A DNA stretch of 64,000 nucleotides from Leptolyngbya sp. FACHB-60 (GTDB lineage Bacteria; Cyanobacteriota; Cyanobacteriia; Phormidesmidales; Phormidesmidaceae): NCBI RefSeq assembly GCF_014695775.1, contig NZ_JACJOX010000014.1, forward strand, positions 1 to 64,000. Reading direction: 5' to 3'. Below are positions 32,337-40,682 of this stretch, in pieces. The number at the start of each line of letters is the position of its first letter. Positions within the stretch are counted from its first letter, which is position 1. A model generated the notes under the pieces. That model was not told the origin of the DNA and made no database searches. It worked only from the letters and a program-made list of their open reading frames with translations. A program made the position numbers and the translations under genes.

Positions 32337-32338
32337 TT
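32305..32338 (+). terminator. Rho-independent terminator, plus orientation
   Basis: The stem GTCCTG-GGGCC / GGCCC-A-CAGGAC with a GTT loop is followed by seven T on the plus strand. It lies directly behind the nirA stop, but the T run is on the wrong side for nirA. A second small inverted repeat (GTTTGC...GCAAAC, 32281-32299) precedes it. Confidence 0.7.
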
Positions 32339-33929
32339 AGTCTGCCGTCACCATCACGCTATTGTTAGTTTCAGCGGTGCTACTGGGCTGGGCACCGAAG
32401 TTGTCGATTAGCAGCGATCGCAGCACCTCGTGCAGCTCATCGCAGGGAATGCCCTGCTGCACCTTTTCGCCCAGGTGAGCCTCCTTGCCCACCTTGCCGC
32501 CCATGAAAATATCCACCCCTTCCACGGTTTTGCCGTCCTTGCGCACCTTGGTACCCATCAGGCCAATGTCGGCCACCTGGGGCTGACCGCAGGAGTTGGG
32601 GCAGCCCGTCCAGTGAATGCGCACCGGCTGCGACAGGGTGAGTTCTGCGTCTAGCGTCTCAGCCAGGGCTAGGGCGCGCTGCTTAGTCTCTATCAGGGCA
32701 AAGTTACAGAACTGCGACCCGGTGCAGGAGACCAGCGATCGCGTCAGCGCCGAGGGGGCGATCGAAAATTTATCCAGCAGCGGCTCTTGCCGCAGCACCG
32801 CCAGCCGCGAGTCGGGCACGTTCGGAATAATCACATTCTGCTCAACCGTCAGGCGCAGTTCGCCGCTGCCATAGACCTCTGCCAGCCGGGCCAGGTCAAA
32901 GAGATCGGCTGCCTGCAATCGCCCCACCGGAATGTGCAGCCCTACGTAGTTGAGCCCCACCTGCTTTTGGGGGTAAACGCCAATGTGGTCGCGCTTATCC
33001 CAGTCCATCTCGTCTTTGGGGGCGGCAGACAGCAGCGGCTGCCCGTAGGTGGTCTCCACGGCGGCCCGAAATTGATCCATGCCCCATTCGTCAATTAGCC
33101 ACATCAGGCGGGCCTTTTGCCGATTCACCCGCGGGCCGTGGTCACGGTACACCTCCAGAATGGCGCGGCACAGCTCCACTACGCTGTCGTCGGGGGTGAC
33201 CCAGGCATTGAGCGGAATCGCGGCCTCACAGCGGCGAGCGGAGAAAAAGCCCCCCACCACGACGTTAAAGCCCAGCACGTCCTCTCGGTAAGCGGGCACA
33301 AAGGCAATATCGTTAATCTCCGCGTGGATAGAATTGTCGCGGCCGCCCTCAATGGCGATATTGAATTTGCGGGGCAGATTGCTAAAGGCCGCATTGCCTT
33401 CGCCGTTAGCGGTAATCATGTCTTGAACTTTGCGCACCAGCCCCTGGGTGTCGATCAGCTCGTCGGCGTCAAGGCCCGCCACGGGTGATCCGGTGATGTT
33501 GCGCACGTTGTCCATACCCGACTGAACGGAGGTCAGACCCGCCGCGTGCATGCGCCGAAAAATATCGGGAATGTCTTCGAGCAGAATGCCTCGCAGCTGA
33601 AGGTTTTGCCGAGTGGTGATGTCGGCGCTGCCATCTTCGCCGTAGCGCTGGATAATCTCAGCCAGGGTGCGGGCCTTGTAGCCGTTGAGCAACCCGTTGG
33701 GCAACCGCAGCCGCAGCATAAACTTGCCGGGCGTCACCGGGCGAAAGAAAATGCCCAGCCACTTGAGCCGATGGGTGAGGTCGGTGTCGTCCACGGCTTC
33801 CCACCCTAGCTGGGCAAACTGCTCCAGCTCGTGCTTGACTAGCAGGCCGTCTTTATCAGCCTTAAACTGTTCAAACTTGTTGAGTTTGGCGGTGGCCGCT
33901 GTGCTGGCCGTGTTTATAGAAGTGGTCAC
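32337..33929 (-). CDS. nirA: Ferredoxin-nitrite reductase
   Basis: A 530-residue siroheme/[4Fe-4S] enzyme. Two half-repeats of the NiR/SiR ferredoxin-like domain are visible; the cluster/siroheme Cys ligands are in SCTGSQFC and GCPNSC near residues 410-460. N-terminal LNKFEQFKADKDGL and DITTRQNLQLRGI are typical of plant-type NirA. It reduces nitrite to ammonium with six electrons from ferredoxin. Start is GTG at 33929. Transcription is probably NtcA-activated from a promoter near 34070. Confidence 0.95.
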   Translation of the reverse strand: MTTSINTASTAATAKLNKFEQFKADKDGLLVKHELEQFAQLGWEAVDDTDLTHRLKWLGIFFRPVTPGKFMLRLRLPNGLLNGYKARTLAEIIQRYGEDGSADITTRQNLQLRGILLEDIPDIFRRMHAAGLTSVQSGMDNVRNITGSPVAGLDADELIDTQGLVRKVQDMITANGEGNAAFSNLPRKFNIAIEGGRDNSIHAEINDIAFVPAYREDVLGFNVVVGGFFSARRCEAAIPLNAWVTPDDSVVELCRAILEVYRDHGPRVNRQKARLMWLIDEWGMDQFRAAVETTYGQPLLSAAPKDEMDWDKRDHIGVYPQKQVGLNYVGLHIPVGRLQAADLFDLARLAEVYGSGELRLTVEQNVIIPNVPDSRLAVLRQEPLLDKFSIAPSALTRSLVSCTGSQFCNFALIETKQRALALAETLDAELTLSQPVRIHWTGCPNSCGQPQVADIGLMGTKVRKDGKTVEGVDIFMGGKVGKEAHLGEKVQQGIPCDELHEVLRSLLIDNFGAQPSSTAETNNSVMVTAD

Positions 33930-34070
33930 TGGTACACCGTTGTAGCAAGACGTTTACCGACGTATTCCCTATCTGAGGCTCTAACTGGTGAAAGTCTCCC
34001 AGTCTCCCCCGGACGCTACTGCCTCAATCGCTACAGAACGATCGGGATCAGCCTAGGGTTAGGTGTGGCT

Positions 34071-34112
34071 AGCCTAGGACCGCTCTAAACAGGCTTTTGT
34101 ATAGACTCATAC
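34071..34112 (-). promoter_or_regulatory. NtcA-activated nirA promoter
   Basis: A perfect NtcA box GTA-N8-TAC (34099-34112) is followed on the minus strand by exactly 22 bases and then a -10 element TAGGCT (34076-34071, TAN3T). This is the canonical class II NtcA promoter layout. The predicted start point is near 34064, giving an nirA leader of about 135 nt. No matching -10 is present in the plus direction, so it serves nirA only. Confidence 0.85.
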
Positions 34113-34128
34113 GTTTTTGGCAGCACCA

Positions 34129-34163
34129 TGCAGGCTCCGCAAGAGGCGGCTGCGCGAACTGCA
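34129..34163. promoter_or_regulatory. Two NtcB-like sites upstream of the NtcA box
   Basis: TGCA-N5-CGCA (34129-34141) and TGCG-N5-TGCA (34151-34163) each differ by one base from the TGCA-N5-TGCA motif described for the LysR regulator NtcB at nirA promoters. They lie 16-50 bp upstream of the NtcA box, where a co-activator would bind. ntcB itself is two genes away. Confidence 0.5.
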
Positions 34164-34255
34164 TAGTCAACCCTTGGGTTTCCCAAGGTCAGGCCCTATG
34201 GTGTAGAAAGCCGGTGCCCGCTGCTGCCAGTTTCAAAGTCAACTAGGAGCAATCT

Positions 34256-35356
34256 GTGTCCTCTTTTGATCAGTTTGCGGTTTCATCATTTCCGTCAGAG
34301 GCGGCCCGAACTGCGGTGGCCAAGCTGGGTGCCGGAGACTTTCACGATCGCTGGGAGCAGTCGCGCCAGGTCGCTGATCTGGGCGACGCGGCCTTAGACG
34401 ATCTGCTGGCCATGCTTCAAAACAGCGAGTGCGATTGGGAAGCCCGCTGGTTTGCGGCTCGCGCCCTGGGGGAATTTGATCGACCCGAGGTAATTGCTGC
34501 CCTGGTCAACACCTTTGCCACCACGACCGATGAAGACCTGCGCCAGGCCATGGCGGCGGCCCTGACCCAGATTGGCCCGGCGGCGATCGCTGCTCTGGGC
34601 GAGCAGCTCGCTCAACCCGCAGCGGTACAGGCTCTAGCCCGCATTCACCACCCCGCCACTATTCCCTGGCTGAAATTGGCGATGGCCGATGGGCGATCGC
34701 CTGTACGGGCCACCGCCCTCGATGCCCTTAGCGCCTTTGCCGACCCCACCCTGCTGCCCTTAGTGCAGCAAAGCTTAGCGGATCCGGCGGTGGCGGTGCG
34801 GACGGCAGCAGTACGAGGCCTACTAGGACTACGATTTTGCCTGTCTGCCCAACAGCTGATCGACGCCCTCACGCCACTACTCAGAGACGCGGATGAACGA
34901 GTGGCCCAGCAAGCCGCCTACGCCCTGGGACGACTGTCGAGTGCGGCGGCAACAACGCCTCTGCTACAGCTGCTGCAAACCCCCGACATCCCTGAGGCCC
35001 GCCAAATTTTTATTGTGCAAGCCCTGAGCTGGCAGAATACTGCCACAGCCCTAGAAGGTCTGATTCAGTCCTGGGATCGGTTGAAGGAGCCCGCTCGACT
35101 GGCTCTGGTGCAAGGAATGGCTGCCGTGGCCCCTGACCATCGTTCCCAGGCCACCTCGGCCTTAGCGAACTGGCTGCAGCTGTTGCCGCCCACGGCTGAA
35201 AACGGCACTCTGCGTCGCCACCTGGTTCTGGCTTTAGGGCAGATGGGCGACCCAAAACTAGAGGCCGTTCTGCGATCGCTGCTGCACGACCCAGACCCTG
35301 GGGTGCAGCTCCATGCTGAGGCAGCCCTACGTCAGCTCCAGCCCCAATCTGCCTAA
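34256..35356 (+). CDS. HEAT-repeat protein of the nitrate cluster
   Basis: A 366-residue protein made of HEAT/PBS-lyase-type helical repeats: DWEARWFAARALGEF, DEDLRQAMAAALTQIG, VRATALDALSAFADP, DERVAQQAAYALGRL, and DPGVQLHAEAALRQL. Such proteins serve as scaffolds or lyases (CpcE-like). Its position, divergent from nirA and followed by ntcB and cnaT, suggests a link to nitrite reductase maturation or activity, as for the gene called nirB in Synechococcus. I cannot confirm orthology. Start codon is GTG, after AGGAGCAATCT. Confidence 0.8.
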   Translation: MSSFDQFAVSSFPSEAARTAVAKLGAGDFHDRWEQSRQVADLGDAALDDLLAMLQNSECDWEARWFAARALGEFDRPEVIAALVNTFATTTDEDLRQAMAAALTQIGPAAIAALGEQLAQPAAVQALARIHHPATIPWLKLAMADGRSPVRATALDALSAFADPTLLPLVQQSLADPAVAVRTAAVRGLLGLRFCLSAQQLIDALTPLLRDADERVAQQAAYALGRLSSAAATTPLLQLLQTPDIPEARQIFIVQALSWQNTATALEGLIQSWDRLKEPARLALVQGMAAVAPDHRSQATSALANWLQLLPPTAENGTLRRHLVLALGQMGDPKLEAVLRSLLHDPDPGVQLHAEAALRQLQPQSA

Positions 35357-35595
35357 TCAATTCTCGCCCGCTGCTGGGGAAGACTGAAGGATGAAGTATT
35401 GAGCCGGCATGGGGCTGAGGTAAACTGGCCCAGCCCGCGACTCGCTGCTGTTGGTCGAAAACCCCAGCGGCCTAAACCAGGTATCGCTACTTTCGATACC
35501 AAGTGCGGGGGTACGATCTGCTAATCAAGACAAGGGCGGTCTAACGAAACTCCGTTGGGCCAATTTTCTAGCAGCGGTGTGGATACCTGTCTAAA

Positions 35596-36522
35596 ATGCG
35601 CATAGAGCAGCTCCAGGCGTTTTTATCGGTGGCTGAAACCGGCAGCTTTCAGGCGGCGGCGCAGCAGTGCGCGGTGACGCAATCCACTGTCAGCCGCCAG
35701 GTACAGGCCCTGGAGGCCGAACTGGATGCGCCGTTGTTTCACCGGGGGGCCCAGGCCAAACTCACGGTGGCCGGAGAGCGCCTGCTGCCCAAGGCCCGGC
35801 GCATCTACCAAGACTGGATGCAGGTTTCTAAAGATATTGCCGACCTGATGGCCGGTAAGCAGCCTGAGCTTTGCGTGGCGGCAATTCAGTCGGTGTGTGC
35901 CACGGTGCTGCCGCCAGTTCTCCAGCAGTTTTGCTCAGAGTATCCTCAGGTGCAGCTGCGGGTGACGGCTCTGGGCAGCGATCGCTCTCTCAAAGTGCTG
36001 CGCGATGGTCTAGTTGACCTGGCCATTGTGATGGATAATCCCCGCCTCACCACCCAGCCCGAAATGGTGGTCACGCCTCTCTTTGAGGAGTCGATTGAGG
36101 TGTTAATGGCGGGCAACCACGACCTAGCCCGGCAGCCTGCGATCTCTTGGGAAATGCTGGCTCGGTTTCCGCAGATTATTTTTAAAGACGGCTACGGCAT
36201 GGCGCGGCTGGTGCAGCAGCAGTTTCAAGACCGAGGCGAGGTGTTTAACCCAGCCATGGAACTCAATACCCTCGATGCCTTTCGCGGCGTCATTCGCCAG
36301 GGTAACTTTGTCGCGCTACTGCCCCAGTCGGCTCTATCCGACTGCCACGATGACCCCACCCTGGCGGTGCGCCCCACCGAAGCGCCGGTGTTGACCCGCT
36401 CGGTGGTGCTGGTGACCACCCGCGATCGCCTAGTGATTCCCCCCATTCAGCGATTTCACGATCTGGTGCAGAGCCTGGCCACCCCCATTCGCTCTAGACC
36501 CGCAGCGGTGTCTTACAGTTAG
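35596..36522 (+). CDS. ntcB: LysR-type regulator NtcB
   Basis: A 308-residue LysR-family regulator. The N-terminal winged helix (MRIEQLQAFLSVAETGSFQAAAQQ...TQSTVSRQVQALE) is followed by a periplasmic-binding-like effector domain. The length, and position between nirA and cnaT, identify it as NtcB. NtcB enhances expression of nitrate assimilation genes, sensing nitrite, together with NtcA. The assignment as NtcB rather than another LysR protein rests mainly on context. Confidence 0.85.
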   Translation: MRIEQLQAFLSVAETGSFQAAAQQCAVTQSTVSRQVQALEAELDAPLFHRGAQAKLTVAGERLLPKARRIYQDWMQVSKDIADLMAGKQPELCVAAIQSVCATVLPPVLQQFCSEYPQVQLRVTALGSDRSLKVLRDGLVDLAIVMDNPRLTTQPEMVVTPLFEESIEVLMAGNHDLARQPAISWEMLARFPQIIFKDGYGMARLVQQQFQDRGEVFNPAMELNTLDAFRGVIRQGNFVALLPQSALSDCHDDPTLAVRPTEAPVLTRSVVLVTTRDRLVIPPIQRFHDLVQSLATPIRSRPAAVSYS

Positions 36523-36568
36523 GTAATCATCCTTTACGAACCCCTTTTTCCCAGGGTTAGCAGTCTCT

Positions 36569-37651
36569 ATGAGCCACGAGTTTCGGGATTTGCTCAAGCA
36601 AGTTGGCAGCGGCAGTCACACCTCTAGGGCGCTGACCCGCGCCGAGGCCGAAGCCGCCACCCGCATGATGCTGACCCAGACAGCTACCCCGGCCCAGATC
36701 GGTGCGTTTATGATTGCCCACCGCATCAAGCGCCCCACCGCTGATGAACTGGCGGGCACCCTAGATGCCTACGCTGCCCTGGGGCCGACCCTGCCCGCGA
36801 TCGCCCCCAACAGCGCCTACAACCGCCCGGCCCTGGTGCTGAGCTGCCCCTACGACGGTCGCTCGCGTACTGCCCCCGTCACCCTCATCACTGCTCTGGT
36901 GGTGGCGGCAGCCGGGGTGCCAGTGGTAATGCATGGCGGCGATCGCATGCCCACCAAAGAAGGGATTCCACTAGTCGAGCTGTGGGAACAGTTGGGTGTT
37001 GAGCTGCGCTCCCATAGCCTAGAGCAGGCCCACACCCTGCTCAACCGCACTGGCATCGGCTTTGTCTACCTGCCCCAACACTTTCCGCTGGCCCACGGGC
37101 TGGTGTCCTACCGCGAGCAAATTGGCAAACGCCCTCCCTTTGCCACGGTAGAGCTGCTGTGGTCGCCCTACGCTGGTCCCCACACCCTGGTGATGGGGTT
37201 TGTGCACCCGCCCACCGAGGAGTTTGCTAAGGGCACTTTTGCCCTGCGAGGCCAGACCGACTGGATTACGGTTAAGGGGCTAGAGGGCAGCTGCGATCTA
37301 GCGCGGGGCAGAACGGCAATAGTTGGGGTCAACCACCCTGGTCAGACTGATCGCCTGCTGCTGCACCCCCGCGACTACGGCCTAGAAGGCGACGATGTGG
37401 AACTGGGGGATGAGGTGACGCTGGGCGATCGCCTGCTGGATGTCATCTTGGGTAACCCTTCAGAACTCGCCAAAACCGCTCTGTGGAATGCCGGTTTTTA
37501 TCTGTGGCAGGGGGGAGCAGCAGACTCGTTAGAGGCGGGGCTGGCTCAAGCCCAAGACATCATCGCCACAGGCGGCGCAATAGCCAAGCTAAATGAGTTG
37601 CAGCTCCAGGCTGCCAGCTTAAATCAACCGCTGGCCTACAGCCGCAGTTAG
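36569..37651 (+). CDS. cnaT: CnaT, anthranilate phosphoribosyltransferase-like protein
   Basis: A 360-residue protein of the TrpD/glycosyltransferase family 3 fold: N-terminal ALTRAEAEAATRMML and IGAFMIAHRIKRPTADEL, then SCPYDGRSRTAPVTLI in place of the TrpD GTGGD loop and VMHGGDRMPTKEG. The altered loop means it is not a tryptophan enzyme. In Anabaena cnaT, next to ntcB, is needed for expression of nitrate assimilation genes; biochemical role unknown. Its last ~85 residues have a diverged, broken copy at 40037-40309. Confidence 0.85.
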   Translation: MSHEFRDLLKQVGSGSHTSRALTRAEAEAATRMMLTQTATPAQIGAFMIAHRIKRPTADELAGTLDAYAALGPTLPAIAPNSAYNRPALVLSCPYDGRSRTAPVTLITALVVAAAGVPVVMHGGDRMPTKEGIPLVELWEQLGVELRSHSLEQAHTLLNRTGIGFVYLPQHFPLAHGLVSYREQIGKRPPFATVELLWSPYAGPHTLVMGFVHPPTEEFAKGTFALRGQTDWITVKGLEGSCDLARGRTAIVGVNHPGQTDRLLLHPRDYGLEGDDVELGDEVTLGDRLLDVILGNPSELAKTALWNAGFYLWQGGAADSLEAGLAQAQDIIATGGAIAKLNELQLQAASLNQPLAYSRS

Positions 37652-37704
37652 TTCAGCAGAGGTGGCACCGCCCATCGCCGGAGAGAATGTCTTTAGGCAT
37701 GACC

Positions 37705-38385
37705 TCAAGCGGCGGCTAGCAACTCCACCAAGTCAGCCTTTTTGAGCTTAGACAGGCCCTTGACATCCCGTTTTTTGGCCATGTCTTTGAGCTGCTGAGT
37801 GGTCAGAGTCTCTAGAATCTTGCGGTCTGTAATCACCTCTGGCATCGGTTCAGGCGTCAAATAAAACACTTCTTCTAGCGCCTTGAGTTTCGCCTTAGTA
37901 GTGATGCCACAACCTAGTTTTTTGACTGGTTCGAAGTTTTTCCAATATTGCCGGGGGGCTTCATCAAGCCTAGCTATAAGCGAAACGGGTTTTACCCCTT
38001 TAAGCGGAGTCGCAGGCTGGCTCAACAAATAATCTATAGCAACAGAAATTTCTTCACGACTGGCGGTAGATAGATTGGTTTTGGGCAAAACCTCTTGAGT
38101 TAACGCCTGGGTAGCTACTACTGTCTCTGGCGCGTCATCCGCAATAATGCACCAAACCTTAGATAGGCCGGCCTCAGCCGCTACGGCATATACAAAACTG
38201 TTACCAATTACCTGGTACTGCTCAGGAGAAATTTCTTTAACGATCACTGGAACCCAGTTGCGACCATTCGAACCCAATTGATTTGCTGCTGACTGAATTA
38301 AATATTCATGAATTTCAGCAGGTTTGCCAGGCTCAATTTCATCAAAGGGCAGATACATTAAGTTTCCAATATCTGAGAAGCTCAT
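37705..38385 (-). CDS. ParB-like / Rho_N-domain partner protein
   Basis: A 226-residue protein. The first half has a ParB/sulfiredoxin-like look (WVPVIVKEISPEQYQVIGNSFVYAVAAEAG; position and length fit a ParB N-domain). The last ~35 residues form a Rho_N/SAP-like helical nucleic-acid-binding unit (TTQQLKDMAKKRDVKGLSKLKKADLVELL). The start ATG overlaps the stop of the nuclease-ParA gene, so the two are coupled. It probably binds DNA or RNA and partners the ATPase. No parS-like repeats were seen nearby. Confidence 0.7.
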   Translation of the reverse strand: MSFSDIGNLMYLPFDEIEPGKPAEIHEYLIQSAANQLGSNGRNWVPVIVKEISPEQYQVIGNSFVYAVAAEAGLSKVWCIIADDAPETVVATQALTQEVLPKTNLSTASREEISVAIDYLLSQPATPLKGVKPVSLIARLDEAPRQYWKNFEPVKKLGCGITTKAKLKALEEVFYLTPEPMPEVITDRKILETLTTQQLKDMAKKRDVKGLSKLKKADLVELLAAA

Positions 38386-39728
38386 TATAGAAAATACTCC
38401 TTAACAAGGTTTTGGTATTGTTCACGGGCTTGCTTAAAAGCAAATGCAGCTGGCATGTGCATAAAATCAGCCCTAGAAATAAAAGCCATATAGGGAATGC
38501 CAATCATTTTTCGGTTGCTGTGGGCTTGCGTATCCTTGGGATAGAAATAGGGCTTCAAGTCAAATCCTGAACAATTTTTTTTAGCATCTTTGATGATGCC
38601 ATCGATTGCCTGATGCATTAGTTCTACCTGTGCAGGTGTCACCCGAAAAGCATTATTCAGAAAAATTGGCAACGCTATCGGCCCTGCATCTCCAAACTTT
38701 CTCCGCTCAACCTGGGTTTCCGGGATAAACTGTGTGATTGCCGTCCCAGCGTTCTGCAACGAGTGCAGATTGTCATGGCGTGCGGGAATCAAAACAACAT
38801 CAGCGGCATAAAGAGCCTTTTGGGCAAAAATACGCCAGTTGGGTGGAGCATCAATCAAAATATAGTCATAATCGTTCTGAACAGATTCTAAGAGGCGACG
38901 GAGAGCATAAAATTTTATCTGCTGCCGCAGATCTTTTTCCTCTTTTTCACTTACCAATTGTTCATCAGCCAGAATAACATCAAATTCCGGTGGTTCTTTG
39001 ACGCGGGGATGCTCAAATTTGTAAGTAGATATAATACTTCTGACGTCACATTCTTTATTGGAAAGTGCCTCAAAAACCTTACCGTTCAAAGGCTTAAGAT
39101 TGAGAGCATCACCTAAGTCGCTTTGATTGGGATCAAAATCGACTATCAGAACTCGCTTTCTATATAGTGCTAGTGTGGCAGCAATGTTTAGAGTTGTAGT
39201 GGTTTTTCCCACACCACCCTTGTTATTGTAAACTGCCACCATCAACGCTCTACTTGGGGCTTCTATCCGACGTTTAATTTCACTTACAGTATGCTCAAAG
39301 TCTTCCTTAAGAGAAAGACATGGCGTAATTGGATGAATAACTTTCCCGTGCTTGCGAAACAGCTGAACGTGATTGGCATTGGTGAGAATTCCCCACTTAA
39401 CCGTTTTTGAGTCTGGGTGTAAGAGATATTGCTTTAATTGAAAAGCAGCCTTACGATAATTTGGATGTTTTTCATCAGATAGATTTTCACACCGGCCCTT
39501 AACTTCCATATAAAGATATGGATTTTTTCTAGTGCTTAAAAAAATATCTTCTTCGCCAGGATTTTTCCGGGCGGCTTGATCTACAAATCTTTTGCCTACA
39601 GGAAATTGAGGTAGAATTTCCAAATTCTCGAACCCCAAAGCATTTAGAAAGACTTTAGAAAAGTTGTGTTCCACGACTGCTTCTGGTGCGTCGCCGGGAA
39701 GATCTCTTAGAACTTGTGCTAGGCTCAT
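38385..39728 (-). CDS. Fusion of PD-(D/E)xK-type nuclease domain and ParA ATPase
   Basis: A 447-residue protein. Residues 1-150 resemble the N-terminal nuclease domain of type I restriction R subunits: VVEHNFSKVFLNALG, then EEDIFLSTRKNPYLYMEVKGR with the D...ExK arrangement, then KWGILTNANHVQLFRK. Residues about 160-440 are a ParA/MinD ATPase: deviant Walker A NNKGGVGKTTTT, VDFDPNQSDLG, and DYILIDAPPNW. ParA domains normally pattern DNA cargo; a joined nuclease domain suggests a defence or plasmid-control role. With the downstream gene it forms a two-gene cassette. Confidence 0.82.
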   Translation of the reverse strand: MSLAQVLRDLPGDAPEAVVEHNFSKVFLNALGFENLEILPQFPVGKRFVDQAARKNPGEEDIFLSTRKNPYLYMEVKGRCENLSDEKHPNYRKAAFQLKQYLLHPDSKTVKWGILTNANHVQLFRKHGKVIHPITPCLSLKEDFEHTVSEIKRRIEAPSRALMVAVYNNKGGVGKTTTTLNIAATLALYRKRVLIVDFDPNQSDLGDALNLKPLNGKVFEALSNKECDVRSIISTYKFEHPRVKEPPEFDVILADEQLVSEKEEKDLRQQIKFYALRRLLESVQNDYDYILIDAPPNWRIFAQKALYAADVVLIPARHDNLHSLQNAGTAITQFIPETQVERRKFGDAGPIALPIFLNNAFRVTPAQVELMHQAIDGIIKDAKKNCSGFDLKPYFYPKDTQAHSNRKMIGIPYMAFISRADFMHMPAAFAFKQAREQYQNLVKEYFL

Positions 39729-40036
39729 GGTTATTTTTGGGGCTTTACCCTAGTCGTAACGAATGTGACTGAAGGTATCCGCAGATTTTCTGCTGATTTC
39801 ATCGAAGCTTTATGTAATGCGGTAGTTAGCGATGGCTGCCCATTATCTTTTAGTCCCGCCAGATCCGCATATTCAACATACCCAGCCGACCACGATCGCC
39901 ATCACCTAATTCTTGAGCCTTGCTAATTATTCTTGTGTAAAGAATATTTTTTTATTAGCAAACCAGCTATAGGGCCTGCACTTCTAAATTTCAATCACGA
40001 CGGAGCACTAAGTCTCTATATTCAAAACAGAATGTT
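39729..40036. other. No gene seen
   Basis: About 310 bp between the start of the nuclease-ParA gene and the cnaT remnant. It presumably holds the cassette promoter. No repeats or RNA features were recognised. Confidence 0.5.
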
Positions 40037-40309
40037 TTGCGTAGAGCTGGGCGATGATGCAGTTCTGGGCGATCACCTGCTAGACATTCTCACGGGCACC
40101 CCTTCAGAACTCGCCAAAACTGCCCTGTGGAATGCCGGGTTTTGCCTGTAGCAGGGCAGCATTGCCGATTCTCTCGCAGGGGGCTTGGCCGAGGCTCAGA
40201 CGCTACTGGCGACTGGCAAAGCGCTGGCCAAACTAGAAGAATTTTGCCAGCAGTCCGCCGACTTGACCCAGGCTCTCACCTACAACCACAGTTCAATCCC
40301 CGCCGGGTG
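40037..40309 (+). pseudogene. Diverged remnant of cnaT 3' end
   Basis: The frame encodes VELGDDAVLGDHLLDIL.G.PSELAKTALWNAGFCL, an in-frame TAG at 40149-40151, then QGSIADSLAGGLAEAQTLLATGKALAKLEEF. This aligns along its length with the last ~85 residues of CnaT (36569-37651); the stop replaces the Trp of the intact gene. It is far from identical to the intact copy, so it is not a recent duplication. It lies beyond the nuclease-ParA cassette and is followed by about 370 bp without recognisable genes. Confidence 0.88.
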
Positions 40310-40682
40310 AACCAATACTGCCCGCTGGCGGTTTCAAGATCAGGGCAACAAGACCAACCCGGCACTCACCACGATAAATCAAGGGAAAACTCAGTTGACA
40401 GGAGCATTCTCGATCAAGTAGCGAAAAAATCTCGGATAGAGGCAAAATTTCGCCGTTTATCAAAGAATTGTGAAGGTCACATAGGATTTCTATAAAGTGC
40501 CTCTGGCCCTGCAACCTCAGGGTTTCGGGCGCGTCATAGAAGCTCAGCAATGAGGAGCATTGTGATTTCGACTGATGAGATGGGCAGACTGCGGGAGTCG
40601 GCTAAATTCAGGCCGCACTACGGAAGTGTCTATCTACCTCATCAACATTACACTTCAAAGACTCTACGGGGAATGAACGAGA
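40310..40682. other. No gene seen
   Basis: About 370 bp between the cnaT remnant and the SLH-domain gene. Nothing coding was recognised. It probably holds the SLH-gene promoter. Confidence 0.5.
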
